A stretch of 32,626 nucleotides of DNA, from contig JAKAMD010000002.1 in NCBI GenBank assembly GCA_021823875.1, forward strand, positions 1 to 32,626. The letters are read 5' to 3'. Made by a program: the position numbers and the translations under genes. This DNA comes from Pseudomonadota bacterium (GTDB taxonomy: Bacteria; Pseudomonadota; Alphaproteobacteria; Rhizobiales; Xanthobacteraceae). Under the pieces are notes generated by a model. That model did not search any database. It saw nothing but the letters and a program-made list of their open reading frames with translations, and was not told the DNA's origin. Positions 7,537 through 15,500 of this stretch are shown one piece after another (positions within the stretch are counted from its first letter, which is position 1; every line of letters begins with the position of its first letter).

Positions 7537-7947
7537 ATGGATTTCCTCAAGACGCTGGCGATCGCCGCCTCCGGTTTGCGCGCGCAATCCGGGCGCATGC
7601 GCATCATCTCGGAGAATATCGCCAATGCCGATTCGACGCCGTCGACGCCGGGTGGCGATCCCTATCGGCGCCGAATTCCAACCTTTCAGCTCGAATACGA
7701 TCGCGCGCTCGGCGTCAATCTGGTCGAGCTCGGTCAGACCGAGCCCGACAGCTCCGCCTTCCAGGTGAAATACGAGCCCGGACATCCCGCCGCCGACAAG
7801 AACGGCAACGTCAAGCTGCCCAACGTCAATCCGCTCCTGGAGATGACCGACATGCGCGAGGCCCAGCGCACCTACGAGGCCAACATCAACGTGATCACCG
7901 CCACCCGGCGCATGATTCAGCGCACCATCGACATTTTGAAAGCTTGA
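7537..7947 (+). CDS. flgC: Flagellar basal-body rod protein FlgC
   Basis: 136 residues. The start DFLKTLAIAASGLRAQSGRM, then RIISENIANADSTPSTPGG, is the FlgC rod motif; the middle contains YRRRIPTFQ, and the C-terminus has NPLLEMTDMREAQRTYEANI followed by NVITATRRMIQRTIDILKA, the conserved FlgC/FlgG end. It builds the proximal rod on top of FlgB. GGAGG precedes the ATG by a short distance, and the gene starts 12 bases after flgB. The length is normal for the family. Confidence 0.96.
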   Translation: MDFLKTLAIAASGLRAQSGRMRIISENIANADSTPSTPGGDPYRRRIPTFQLEYDRALGVNLVELGQTEPDSSAFQVKYEPGHPAADKNGNVKLPNVNPLLEMTDMREAQRTYEANINVITATRRMIQRTIDILKA

Positions 7948-7961
7948 ACGAGGCTTAAGTC

Positions 7962-8288
7962 ATGGCCAGTCCGCTCACCGCCGCCGGCGCCTATGCCAAT
8001 ATCGCGCGATTGACCGCCGACGCCACGCGCGGCGTGTTTTCGTCGTCCGCCGGCGCCGCGCCGCCAACCGGCAACAGCTTCGGCGCCGCGCTCAAGGAAG
8101 CGCTCGGCACGGTCGAGCAGCTTGGCCACAAGTCGGATGTTGCCAGCCGCGACATGGTCAACGGCAAGTCCAACATGGTGGACGTGGTGACCGCGGTGGC
8201 TGAAACGCAGGTCGCCATCGACGCCGTGGTGGCCGTGCGCGACAAGGTGATCGCCGCCTACGACGAAATCATGAAGATGCCGATATGA
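7962..8288 (+). CDS. fliE: Flagellar hook-basal body complex protein FliE
   Basis: 108 residues. The C-terminal two thirds show the FliE pattern: FGAALKEALGTVEQLGHKSD, then DMVNGKSNMVDVVTAVAETQ, then VAIDAVVAVRDKVIAAYDEI with a final MKMPI. FliE joins the MS ring to the rod and is the first rod protein exported. GAGG about eight bases upstream of the ATG supports the start. It lies 14 bases after flgC and 10 bases before fliQ, the classic rod-to-export-gate order. Confidence 0.95.
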   Translation: MASPLTAAGAYANIARLTADATRGVFSSSAGAAPPTGNSFGAALKEALGTVEQLGHKSDVASRDMVNGKSNMVDVVTAVAETQVAIDAVVAVRDKVIAAYDEIMKMPI

Positions 8289-8298
8289 AAGTGACACA

Positions 8299-8562
8299 AT
8301 GACCGGTCCGGAAGTTCTCGACATTGCCCGCGAGGCGATCATTACACTGGTGGTGGTGGCGGCGCCCGTCATGCTGGTGGGACTCGCCGTCGGCGTCGTC
8401 ATTTCGCTGTTCCAGGCGTTGACGCAGATCCAGGAAATGACCATCGCCTTCGTGCCGAAGATCTTGGCGATCTTCATATCGCTGCTGCTCGCGCTGCCGT
8501 TCATGGCCGAAAAGCTGCACGAGGAGATGCTGCGGATTGCCGCCCGCATCGCCACCGGCTAG
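8299..8562 (+). CDS. fliQ: Flagellar type III export gate protein FliQ
   Basis: 87 residues, two membrane helices (about 16-38 and 53-75). The family motif runs DIAREAIITLVVVAAPVMLV, then GLAVGVVISLFQALTQIQEM, then TIAFVPKILAIFISLLLALP. FliQ surrounds the FliP-FliR complex in the export gate. In this window it is on the strand opposite to fliP. The following 68-base gap to fliR contains a GC-rich hairpin (CGCCTCG 8563-8569 with CGAGGCG 8580-8586) without a T run, so transcription probably continues. Confidence 0.96.
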   Translation: MTGPEVLDIAREAIITLVVVAAPVMLVGLAVGVVISLFQALTQIQEMTIAFVPKILAIFISLLLALPFMAEKLHEEMLRIAARIATG

Positions 8563-8630
8563 CGCCTCGGCGCCGCGGGCGAGGCGTCGCGGCGGAGAAG
8601 CTCACGCACGTTAATCGCGAAGTGCAGTCA

Positions 8631-9401
8631 ATGCAGATCGACGTTTCCTTCGTCCCGGTGCTGGCGGCCGCCTTCCTGCTTACCTTCGCGCGTATCGGCA
8701 CCATGGTGATGGTGCTGCCCGGCGTGGGGGAGCAGGACATGCCGATGCGGGTGCGTCTGACGGTGGCGCTGGTGCTCACCGCGGTGCTCCTGCCGTCGCA
8801 TGAGAATGCCTATCACGTCGACCTTAAGGAGCTTGCGCCGGTGCTGGTGGTGGCGGTGCAGGAAATCCTGATCGGTTTGGTGCTCGGCATGACCGCGCGG
8901 CTCGCCATGTCGGCGCTGCAGATCGCCGGGGCCGTGATCGCCCAGCAGCTCGGTCTCGGTTTCGTCACCGCAATCGATCCCACCCAGCATGAGCAGGGTG
9001 TGCTGGTCGGCAATTTCCTCACCGTGCTCGGCGTCACGTTGATCTTCGCCACCAACATGCACTACCTGGTGCTGGCGGCGCTCAACGACAGCTACAACAT
9101 TTTCCAGCCCGGCCAGCTGCCGCTTACCGGGGACGTGGCCAAGCATGTCACGGACGTGATCGCCACGTCATTCCGCATCGGCGTCCAGCTCGCCGCGCCG
9201 TTCCTGGTGTTCGGCCTGCTGTTCAATCTCGGCCTCGGCGTATTGTCCCGGCTGATGCCGCAGATGCAGGTGTTTTTCATCGGCCTGCCGCTGTCGATCC
9301 TGCTCGGTCTCTTGCTGCTGGTGGTGGTGATCGGCGCCCTGATGGGTACGTTCGTCGGCTACATGCAAGGCGTGCTCGGCGCGCTGGTCGTGCCGGGGTA
9401 G
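8631..9401 (+). CDS. fliR: Flagellar type III export gate protein FliR
   Basis: 256 residues from ATG 8631; an in-frame GTG at 8622 would add three residues (Met-Gln-Ser). I prefer 8631 because MQIDVSFVPVLAAAFLLTFA matches the usual FliR N-terminus. Conserved parts include ARIGTMVMVLPGVGEQDMP, EILIGLVLGMTARLAMSALQ, QQLGLGFVTAIDPTQHEQG, and LPLSILLGLLLLVVVIGAL. Six or so membrane segments. FliR completes the helical export gate with FliP and FliQ. Only three bases separate it from flhB. Confidence 0.95.
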   Translation: MQIDVSFVPVLAAAFLLTFARIGTMVMVLPGVGEQDMPMRVRLTVALVLTAVLLPSHENAYHVDLKELAPVLVVAVQEILIGLVLGMTARLAMSALQIAGAVIAQQLGLGFVTAIDPTQHEQGVLVGNFLTVLGVTLIFATNMHYLVLAALNDSYNIFQPGQLPLTGDVAKHVTDVIATSFRIGVQLAAPFLVFGLLFNLGLGVLSRLMPQMQVFFIGLPLSILLGLLLLVVVIGALMGTFVGYMQGVLGALVVPG

Positions 9402-9404
9402 GCC

Positions 9405-10478
9405 ATGGCCGAAGAACAAGACCAATCGGAAAAAACAGAAGATCCGACGCAAAAGCGTCTGGACGAAGCACTCAAGCGCGGCGACGTCGTCAAGAGCCAG
9501 GAGGTCAGCACCTGGTTCGTGATCGCCGGCGGGACGCTGGTGCTCATTGCCTTCTCCGGCCCGATGGCGAGCCATCTCACCACCACCATGCGCGGGCTGA
9601 TCGCCAACTCCTTTCAGATCAGGACGGACGCACCGGCGCTGCCGAGCCTGTTCGAGAAGATCGGGCTCGAAATGCTGGCGGCGCTGGCGATTCCGTTCCT
9701 GGTGCTGCTGTTGGCCGCGGTCGCCGGCAATATGGTGCAACATCGGCTGGTCTGGTCGTTCGAATCGCTGACGCCGAAGCTGTCCAAGATTTCGGTGACC
9801 GCGGGCTTCAAGCGTCTGTTCTCGACGCAGGCGCTGGCCAATCTGCTGAAGGGCCTGGTCAAGATGGTTCTGGTCGGCGCGATGTTGATCGCGCTGATGT
9901 GGCCGGAGCGCTTCCGGCTGATCGCGCTGATCCACGGCGACCTCGGCGACGTACTGCAACTGACCCGCTCCTTGTCGCTCAAGCTCCTGGGCGCGGTGGT
10001 GGCGATGATGGCGGTGGTGGCAGCGGCCGACTACCTGTTCCAGTACCGGCGCTGGTACGAAAAGCAGAAAATGTCGGTACGCGAGATGAAGGAGGAGTTC
10101 CGGCAGAGCGAAGGCGACCCCACCATCAAGGGCAAATTGAAGCAGATGCGTCAGGCGCGCCAGCGCAAGCGCATGATGGCGGCGGTACCCACGGCGGCGG
10201 TGGTGATCACCAACCCGACCCACTACGCGGTCGCCCTGCAATACGAGCGTGGCATGTCGGCGCCGGTCTGCGTCGCCAAGGGCGTCGACGCGCTGGCGCT
10301 CAAAATCCGAGAAGTGGCCGCCGAGCATTCGGTGCCGGTGGTCGAGAACCCGCCGCTGGCTCGCGCACTGCACGCCACCGTCGACATCGATCAGGCGATC
10401 CCGCCCGAGCATTATAAGGCGGTGGCGGAGGTGATCGGCTACGTCATGCGGCTGCGGCGGGCGGTGCGGCGCAATTAA
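9405..10478 (+). CDS. flhB: Flagellar export switch protein FlhB
   Basis: 357 residues. The basic N-terminus (DQSEKTEDPTQKRLDEALKR) is the FlhB/YscU hallmark, followed by four membrane helices between about 30 and 215, then the linker and cytoplasmic domain. The self-cleavage motif NPTH is intact (Asn270-Pro271-Thr272-His273, within VVITNPTHYAVAL), so the rod/hook-to-filament substrate switch should work. The end has the conserved GVDALALKIREVAAEHSVPV and ENPPLARALHATVDIDQAIP. It is probably translationally coupled to fliR. It is the last export gene before cckA. Confidence 0.97.
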   Translation: MAEEQDQSEKTEDPTQKRLDEALKRGDVVKSQEVSTWFVIAGGTLVLIAFSGPMASHLTTTMRGLIANSFQIRTDAPALPSLFEKIGLEMLAALAIPFLVLLLAAVAGNMVQHRLVWSFESLTPKLSKISVTAGFKRLFSTQALANLLKGLVKMVLVGAMLIALMWPERFRLIALIHGDLGDVLQLTRSLSLKLLGAVVAMMAVVAAADYLFQYRRWYEKQKMSVREMKEEFRQSEGDPTIKGKLKQMRQARQRKRMMAAVPTAAVVITNPTHYAVALQYERGMSAPVCVAKGVDALALKIREVAAEHSVPVVENPPLARALHATVDIDQAIPPEHYKAVAEVIGYVMRLRRAVRRN

Positions 10479-10552
10479 AGCGGGATTGGCGGCGCGCGGC
10501 CCTTGCCCCTGGGGGCGGCTTGAGGCACTTGGGGTAAACTCGCGGCGGCGAG

Positions 10553-13162
10553 ATGAGGGTCTTAACCGTTATGGCAGGTCAGGATCGGATCACGCGGACC
10601 GCGGCGCGCGGCGAGGAGCCGGCGCGGCCGGTCTTCGACAACAGCGCCAGCGTGCCGCGCGGCGGCTCGATCGTGCTGGTGCTGCTGGTCGCGGTCGCCC
10701 TGGTCGCGGCCGCCGCCGGCCTGATCTATGTCGGGCACGATTATGCGCAGCTCTACATCCTCGCTTTGCTGGCGCTGCTCGGCACCATCGGCGTTTTTGC
10801 ACTGTTCGCGCTCGCCGCGGGGATCATGCGCTTTTCAGGACGCGAGCCGGGCAATCCGCTGCTCAAGACCGTGGTCGACTACGGTTTTGACGGCATCGTG
10901 GTTACCGACCAGAACGGACGGGTCTATTACGCCAACGCCACCTATCTCGAGCTGATCGGGGCGGCGAACGCCGACGACGTGCGGCCGATCGAACGGGTGT
11001 TCATCGGCGATCCGGATGTCTCCGAGTCGATCTACCGGTTATTGAAGGCGGCGCGCGAGGGGCGCCGCTCGCAGGAGGAGGTGCGCGTCGCCTCCGGCCC
11101 GGGCGAATCCGGACGCTGGCTGCGCCTGCGCGTGCGCCCGCTCAACGAGGGCAAGCGCGACAATCGCATGACCGTGTGGTCAATCGCCGACATTACGCGC
11201 GAGCGCGAGCGCCAGGAAAACGTCTTCCAGGAACTGCAGCACGCGATCGATTATCTCGACCACGCGCCGGCCGGCTTTTTCTCGGTCGATGCCAAGGGCG
11301 CAGTGGTTTATCTCAACGCCACGCTGGCCGCCTGGCTCGATCACGATCTCGCCCAGGTCGGCGCCGGTTCATTGCGTCTTTCCGACATCGTCGCCGGCGA
11401 GGGTGCGGCGCTGCTCACCACGTTCAACGCGACGCCGGGCGAGGTGCGCAGGGAAGTGCTCGATCTCGATCTCAAGACGCGCACCGGCAAGCCGGTGCCG
11501 GTGCGGCTATTCCACAATGTGGCCTTCGGCGCCGACGGCACGCCCGGTGTCTCCCGCACGCTGGTGCTCAACCGCGCCCAGGATATCGGCGCGGATTCCG
11601 GGCGGGCGGCGGAAGTGCGCTTCATGCGCTTCTTCCAGCATACGCCCATGGCGATCGCCACCGTCGACAAGGCCGGACGCATTGCGCGCAACAATGCGCG
11701 CTTCGCCACCGCCTTCGACGGTCTGCTGACGGACGATCGCTCGATCCTCAACGTGGTGGCGGAACGCGACCGGCCGGCGCTTGAATCCGCCATTGCCAAG
11801 GCGGCGGAAGGCCAAGGCGACATCGCGCCGGTGGAAGCCGCGCTTGCCGGAAGCGACGAGCGCTGGGCCACCTTCTTCGTGTCGGCGGTGGACGAGCAGG
11901 AGCGCGACGGCGAGGCGGCGATCGTCTATGCGCTGGAGACCACTGCCCAGCGCACGCTGGAGACGCGCATCCAGCAGCAGCAGAAGATGGAATCGGTCGG
12001 CCAGCTCGCCGGCGGCATCGCGCACGATTTCAACAACGTGCTCTCCGCCATCATGATGGCGACCGATTTCCTGCTCAACGCGCACCGGCCGACCGATCCG
12101 TCCTTCAAGGACATCATGCAGATCAAGCAGAACGCCAACCGCGCCGCGGCGCTGGTGCGGCAACTGCTGGCCTTCTCGCGCAAGCAGACGCTGCGCCCGC
12201 AGGTGCTCGATCTCAACGAGACGCTCACCGATCTGACCATGCTGCTGCGCCGCCTGATCGGCGAGCGGGTGACGCTCAGCCCGGCGCTGGCGCGCGATCT
12301 GTGGCCGGTGAAGGCCGACCTCTCCCAGTTCGAGCAGGTGATCGTCAATCTGGCGGTCAATGCGCGCGATGCCATGCCGGAAGGTGGCAAGCTCACGCTG
12401 CGCACCGCCAACGTCACGGCCGATGAATGCGCCAAGCTCGGCTACAAGGGCATGCCGCAGGCCGATTACGTGCTGGTCGAGGTGAGCGACAGCGGCACCG
12501 GCATTCCGCCCGAGATCATCGACAAGATTTTCGAGCCGTTCTTCTCGACCAAGGAAGTGGGCAAGGGCACCGGTCTCGGCCTGTCGACGGTCTACGGCAT
12601 CGTCAAGCAGACCGGCGGCTTCATCTATGTCGATAGCAAGCCGGGCGCGACCGCCTTTCGCATCTTCCTGCCGCGCCACGTGCCGGGCGTCGAGGAGGTT
12701 GCCGCGTCAACCGAATCCCCGGCGATCGCCGGCGCGCTGTCGGCGGCCGAGACGGCGGCGAAAGCCGCCACCAGCGATCTTACCGGGCAGGGCGTGATCC
12801 TCCTGGTCGAGGACGAAGAAGGTTTGCGCGCGCTCAATGCGCGCGGGCTCTCCTCGCGCGGCTATACCGTGCTGGAAGCCTCAAACGGCGTCGAGGCTAT
12901 CGAGGTGCTGGATCAGCACGGTCACGTCGATCTGGTTGTCTCGGACGTGGTCATGCCGGAAATGGACGGGCCGACTCTGCTCAAGGAATTGCGCCGGCGC
13001 GACTCCTCGGTGAAAATCATTTTTGTGTCGGGCTATGCCGAAGATGCCTTCGCCAAGAACCTGCCAAGTGGCGAGGGTGGGAAACCGGCCTATGGGTTCC
13101 TCGCCAAGCCTTTCACGCTCAAGCAACTGGTTTCGGCGGTGAAGCAGACCATGGCCGGTTAG
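10553..13162 (+). CDS. cckA: CckA-type hybrid histidine kinase (cell-cycle phosphorelay)
   Basis: 869 residues. Two N-terminal membrane helices (about 40-60 and 68-92) are followed by three PAS-like regions (about 103-220, 230-345, 355-470), HisKA with the H box GQLAGGIAHDFNNVLSAIM (phospho-acceptor His491), an ATPase domain (N box VNLAVNARDAMPEGG with Asn603, VSDSGTGIPPE, GKGTGLGLSTVYGIV), and a receiver with VVSDVVMPEMDG (Asp798). The whole order and the H-box sequence are those of alphaproteobacterial CckA, which phosphorylates CtrA and CpdR via ChpT and reverses this as a phosphatase. Caulobacter CckA is about 690 residues; the third PAS-like region explains the greater length, as in other Rhizobiales. 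The ATG at 10571 is an alternative start; between the two lies TTAACCGT, one base from the CtrA motif. Confidence 0.95.
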   Translation: MRVLTVMAGQDRITRTAARGEEPARPVFDNSASVPRGGSIVLVLLVAVALVAAAAGLIYVGHDYAQLYILALLALLGTIGVFALFALAAGIMRFSGREPGNPLLKTVVDYGFDGIVVTDQNGRVYYANATYLELIGAANADDVRPIERVFIGDPDVSESIYRLLKAAREGRRSQEEVRVASGPGESGRWLRLRVRPLNEGKRDNRMTVWSIADITRERERQENVFQELQHAIDYLDHAPAGFFSVDAKGAVVYLNATLAAWLDHDLAQVGAGSLRLSDIVAGEGAALLTTFNATPGEVRREVLDLDLKTRTGKPVPVRLFHNVAFGADGTPGVSRTLVLNRAQDIGADSGRAAEVRFMRFFQHTPMAIATVDKAGRIARNNARFATAFDGLLTDDRSILNVVAERDRPALESAIAKAAEGQGDIAPVEAALAGSDERWATFFVSAVDEQERDGEAAIVYALETTAQRTLETRIQQQQKMESVGQLAGGIAHDFNNVLSAIMMATDFLLNAHRPTDPSFKDIMQIKQNANRAAALVRQLLAFSRKQTLRPQVLDLNETLTDLTMLLRRLIGERVTLSPALARDLWPVKADLSQFEQVIVNLAVNARDAMPEGGKLTLRTANVTADECAKLGYKGMPQADYVLVEVSDSGTGIPPEIIDKIFEPFFSTKEVGKGTGLGLSTVYGIVKQTGGFIYVDSKPGATAFRIFLPRHVPGVEEVAASTESPAIAGALSAAETAAKAATSDLTGQGVILLVEDEEGLRALNARGLSSRGYTVLEASNGVEAIEVLDQHGHVDLVVSDVVMPEMDGPTLLKELRRRDSSVKIIFVSGYAEDAFAKNLPSGEGGKPAYGFLAKPFTLKQLVSAVKQTMAG

Positions 13163-13221
13163 CGCGTCAGCAGCCGACCGTCATCGGATTACCGTTCAGG
13201 CCACTTTGCCGATTACGCGAA

Positions 13222-13479
13222 TTACCGGCACGAGAATGAAAGGTGGACTCCGTCGGCCGTGCGGCTCCGGTGCAAGCGGCAGGGAGTGACCGGGCCGGCC
13301 ACAAACGGGCCTTGCTGCGCGTGGAAATAATTGGATTCCAACATGGCGCCGGCCGGACCCAGATCGATGAGCCAAGCCTCCAAAGCTTGGGGCGGCAATA
13401 CCGGTTCGCGCGCCGCCAAAGTGGCGGCCGCAGCGCCGGTCATCATCGCCAGCAGACATCCCGCGAGTACCGCCTTCAT
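13222..13479 (-). CDS. Small exported hypothetical protein
   Basis: 85 residues from the ATG at 13479, preceded by GGTGGA at suitable distance. The frame remains open further upstream but the signal peptide starts here: MKAVLAGCLLAMMTGAAAA, with likely cleavage around residue 19-22. The mature part has QALEAWLIDLGPAGAMLESN and two Cys (CRLHRS and the final FSCR) that could form a disulfide. I do not recognise a family. It is convergent with cckA (59 bases between stops) and lies downstream of the leftward PilZ gene with a 158-base gap. Confidence 0.55.
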   Translation of the reverse strand: MKAVLAGCLLAMMTGAAAATLAAREPVLPPQALEAWLIDLGPAGAMLESNYFHAQQGPFVAGPVTPCRLHRSRTADGVHLSFSCR

Positions 13480-13637
13480 GGCTGCGTGTTCCACCAAAGC
13501 CGTTTTGTTATGTGGGTTGCCGGCAGGGCTTGGGGAAGCCTCGACGACATCATGACGCAGTGCTGCAAAGCCAGTGCCACTCGAACGAATGGGTGCGACG
13601 CTCTCTTTGCGTGCCAATGTTGTCCACTCCATCAGTC

Positions 13638-13970
13638 TCATTGGGGAAGGTCTGATGCGGTCGCGCCGGCGGCATCCGATCTGGACGGTGCGGCCGGTTT
13701 TGCCGCGGGTCTCTCGGGCCGACGCACGAATTTCACGCCGACATGCTGAGGCTCGCGCCAGATCACCTGGCAGGCGCGCCGCGCTCTGCCGCGGGCTGCC
13801 AACAGCAGCAGGAAACGGTCCGGTAGCACGCTGCTATCAGCGACTTCGATACGCGCGCCGGTTTCGGAAACATTAGACAGCTTGCAATCGTGGAATTGCC
13901 GGGGGCCGGTCAAAATTTTGGCGACGTGATGTAATCGTTGCCGCCGGGTCTTGCGCTTTTCAACGATCAT
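13638..13970 (-). CDS. PilZ domain protein (putative c-di-GMP receptor)
   Basis: 110 residues from ATG 13970; an in-frame ATG at 14012 has no ribosome-binding sequence. The PilZ pattern is visible: basic N-terminus EKRKTRRQRLHH (RxxxR-like motif), then CKLSNVSETGARIEV (the D/N-x-S-x-x-G motif) and a barrel ending VIWREPQHVGVKFVRR. Those two motifs bind cyclic di-GMP, so binding is likely. There is no other domain; the last 25 residues are a Pro/Ala/Ser tail. Stand-alone PilZ proteins of this size are common in Bradyrhizobiaceae. Nearby flagellar genes and a GGDEF gene at 15501 suggest a motility or envelope role, but the target is unknown. Confidence 0.82.
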   Translation of the reverse strand: MIVEKRKTRRQRLHHVAKILTGPRQFHDCKLSNVSETGARIEVADSSVLPDRFLLLLAARGRARRACQVIWREPQHVGVKFVRRPERPAAKPAAPSRSDAAGATASDLPQ

Positions 13971-14296
13971 GGTGCCCCGCAGCCATCGGTTGGAGCGGGG
14001 GCGATTGCACATTTACGGTGCGTTAACGCCGGTGCGGTCATGGACCGACTCTAGCCGCGGGCGCTTACCAATTCATAAAGCTGTAACCACGGGCGCAAGT
14101 GTCGCAGCCGGGGGGAGGCCGTTGACGTTACGGCGAATTCAGTTTATTTGCCGCATGCAACCTGGTTTTCGGCTTAACTTGCTGCCACGCACCCGGCTTT
14201 GGGCAAGCTGCTCAAGTGATCTCCCAAAACTCGGACAGTTGCACGTCAGCGCGGACTGCGCGGGCGATCAACGGAAAGGCGTGAAAGGAACTCTGA
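13971..14296. other. 326-base gap between the PilZ and cold-shock genes
   Basis: No convincing coding frame. The right half carries the promoter candidate described separately and what would be a leader of roughly 140 bases for the cold-shock gene. The left half presumably holds the PilZ promoter; I see no clear boxes there. TTAA tetramers occur at 14020-14032 and 14170-14180 but without a second half site at CtrA spacing. Confidence 0.5.
14122..14150 (+). promoter_or_regulatory. Candidate promoter of the cold-shock gene
   Basis: TTGACG (14122-14127, five of six bases of the sigma-70 -35 box) is separated by exactly 17 bases from TATTTG (14145-14150), a weak -10. Transcription from here would leave a 5' leader of about 140 bases before the cold-shock start codon, and long structured leaders are characteristic of cold-shock mRNAs. 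Confidence 0.4.
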
Positions 14297-14500
14297 ATGG
14301 CTACCGGAACTGTGAAGTTCTTCAATACCCAAAAAGGCTACGGCTTCATCCAGCCGGATGACGGCTCCAAGGACGTGTTCGTGCACATCACCGCGGTGGA
14401 GCGCGCCGGCATGCGCTCGCTGGTCGAGGGTCAGAAGGTCTCCTACGAGATCGTCACCGAGCGTGGCAAGCAGGCCGCCGGCAACCTGCAGTCGGCCTGA
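14297..14500 (+). CDS. CspA-family cold-shock protein
   Basis: 67 residues, full length for the family. RNP1 (KGYGFIQ) and RNP2 (DVFVHI) RNA-binding motifs are both present within the opening ATGTVKFFNTQKGYGFIQPD, so it binds single-stranded RNA and DNA as an RNA chaperone. The ending GKQAAGNLQSA is typical of alphaproteobacterial Csp. AAGGAA precedes the ATG. It is a single-gene unit: a promoter candidate and long leader upstream, and a strong terminator 30 bases downstream. Several csp paralogues are usual per genome, so cold induction is not certain. Confidence 0.95.
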   Translation: MATGTVKFFNTQKGYGFIQPDDGSKDVFVHITAVERAGMRSLVEGQKVSYEIVTERGKQAAGNLQSA

Positions 14501-14530
14501 GCCAGATCAAAAGAACTTCTCTGACACCGA

Positions 14531-14555
14531 GCCCGGCGGCGACGCCGGGCTTTTT
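14531..14555 (+). terminator. Rho-independent terminator of the cold-shock gene
   Basis: A perfect 8-base-pair stem GCCCGGCG / CGCCGGGC with the four-base loop GCGA is followed directly by TTTTT. It lies 30 bases after the cold-shock stop codon. Confidence 0.92.
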
Positions 14556-14690
14556 GTTTATGGAGGCTGGCTGGCGTGACGGCGCAAGCTCTCATCAAGG
14601 GTCCGCGAGCCGGGAATAGCCGCGGCGCCCGGGTGTTCTGATCTACCGACGGCGGGGCGACGGGCCTGGCCGCATACCGGGAGGCTTCCA

Positions 14691-15359
14691 ATGCTGAAGG
14701 TTCGGGCCGGGCTGCCGCTGATGGCGTGCCTGTCATTCATGGCGGTGGCGGGGGCACAACCCGCTGCGGCGCAACCAGCCGAGATGGGTTTCTTCGTCAC
14801 CAGCGTGGGGCCGGGCAAGGGCGCCGATCTCGGCGGACTCGCGGGCGCCGATGCCTTTTGCCAGAAGATGGCGGCTTCGGTCGGGGCGGGCGCCAGGACC
14901 TGGCACGCCTATCTGTCGACGCAGGGGCAGGGGGCAGTGAATGCGCGCGACCGTATCGGCAAGGGGCCCTGGAAGAACGCCAAGGGCGTGGTGATCGCCA
15001 AGGATGTTGCCGAGTTGCACGGCGCCGACAATCTCACCAAGCAGACGGCGCTGAGCGAGAAGGGCGAGATCATCAATGGCCGTGGCGACAAGCCGAACCG
15101 GCACGACATCCTGACCGGCTCGCGGCCGGACGGCACGGCCTTCCTGGATGACAAGGACCACACCTGCAAGAACTGGACGAGCAGCACGCAGGGCTCTGCC
15201 ATGGTCGGCCATGCCGACCGTCAAGGCCTGCGCGACGACGCGCCGTCCAAGTCCTGGAATTCGTCGCACCCCTCGCGCGGCAAGGATGGCGGCTGCAGCC
15301 AGGCCGACCTCCGCTCGACGGGTGGCGATGGGCTGCTTTACTGCTTTGCGTTGAACTGA
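14691..15359 (+). CDS. Exported lectin-like protein
   Basis: 222 residues. Signal peptide at 1-27 (GLPLMACLSFMAVAGAQPAA, then AQPAE). The mature part begins MGFFVTSVGPGKGADLGGLA, then GADAFCQKMAA, and later has RTWHAYLST, NARDRIGKGPW, DHTCKNWTSS and GGCSQADLRS. This is the pattern of bacterial proteins annotated as lectins or with a collagenase/endostatin-like C-type lectin fold; binding of a sugar is not shown. Four Cys in the mature region suit two disulfides in the periplasm or outside the cell. GGGAGG precedes the ATG. It appears to be a single gene after the cold-shock terminator. Confidence 0.72.
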   Translation: MLKVRAGLPLMACLSFMAVAGAQPAAAQPAEMGFFVTSVGPGKGADLGGLAGADAFCQKMAASVGAGARTWHAYLSTQGQGAVNARDRIGKGPWKNAKGVVIAKDVAELHGADNLTKQTALSEKGEIINGRGDKPNRHDILTGSRPDGTAFLDDKDHTCKNWTSSTQGSAMVGHADRQGLRDDAPSKSWNSSHPSRGKDGGCSQADLRSTGGDGLLYCFALN

Positions 15360-15500
15360 TACGAGCGGCAATAAAGCGCGCGGATAGCGGGCCGGGGTTT
15401 ACCGGGAAACCTTGGCTGCCAGCGATCCGCGCGGCGCGGGGGAGGCCGGCTTGGACGAGCGCGAACGTCTCACCGGCAGGGTGGGACTGGCGCGATCGCG

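Noticed and set aside
8563..8586. Terminator between fliQ and fliR
   Set aside because: A 7-base-pair hairpin exists but no T run follows, and the operon order continues directly.
9168..10412. 414-codon leftward frame opposite fliR/flhB
   Set aside because: His/Arg/Gln-rich translation typical of antisense GC-rich DNA, no family motif, fully inside flhB and fliR.
11507..12679. 390-codon leftward frame opposite cckA
   Set aside because: Composition is that of an antisense frame and it covers the conserved CckA kinase domain.
13243..13749. 168-codon rightward frame opposite the small exported and PilZ genes
   Set aside because: No ribosome-binding sequence and no domain; the leftward frames have signal peptide and PilZ motifs.
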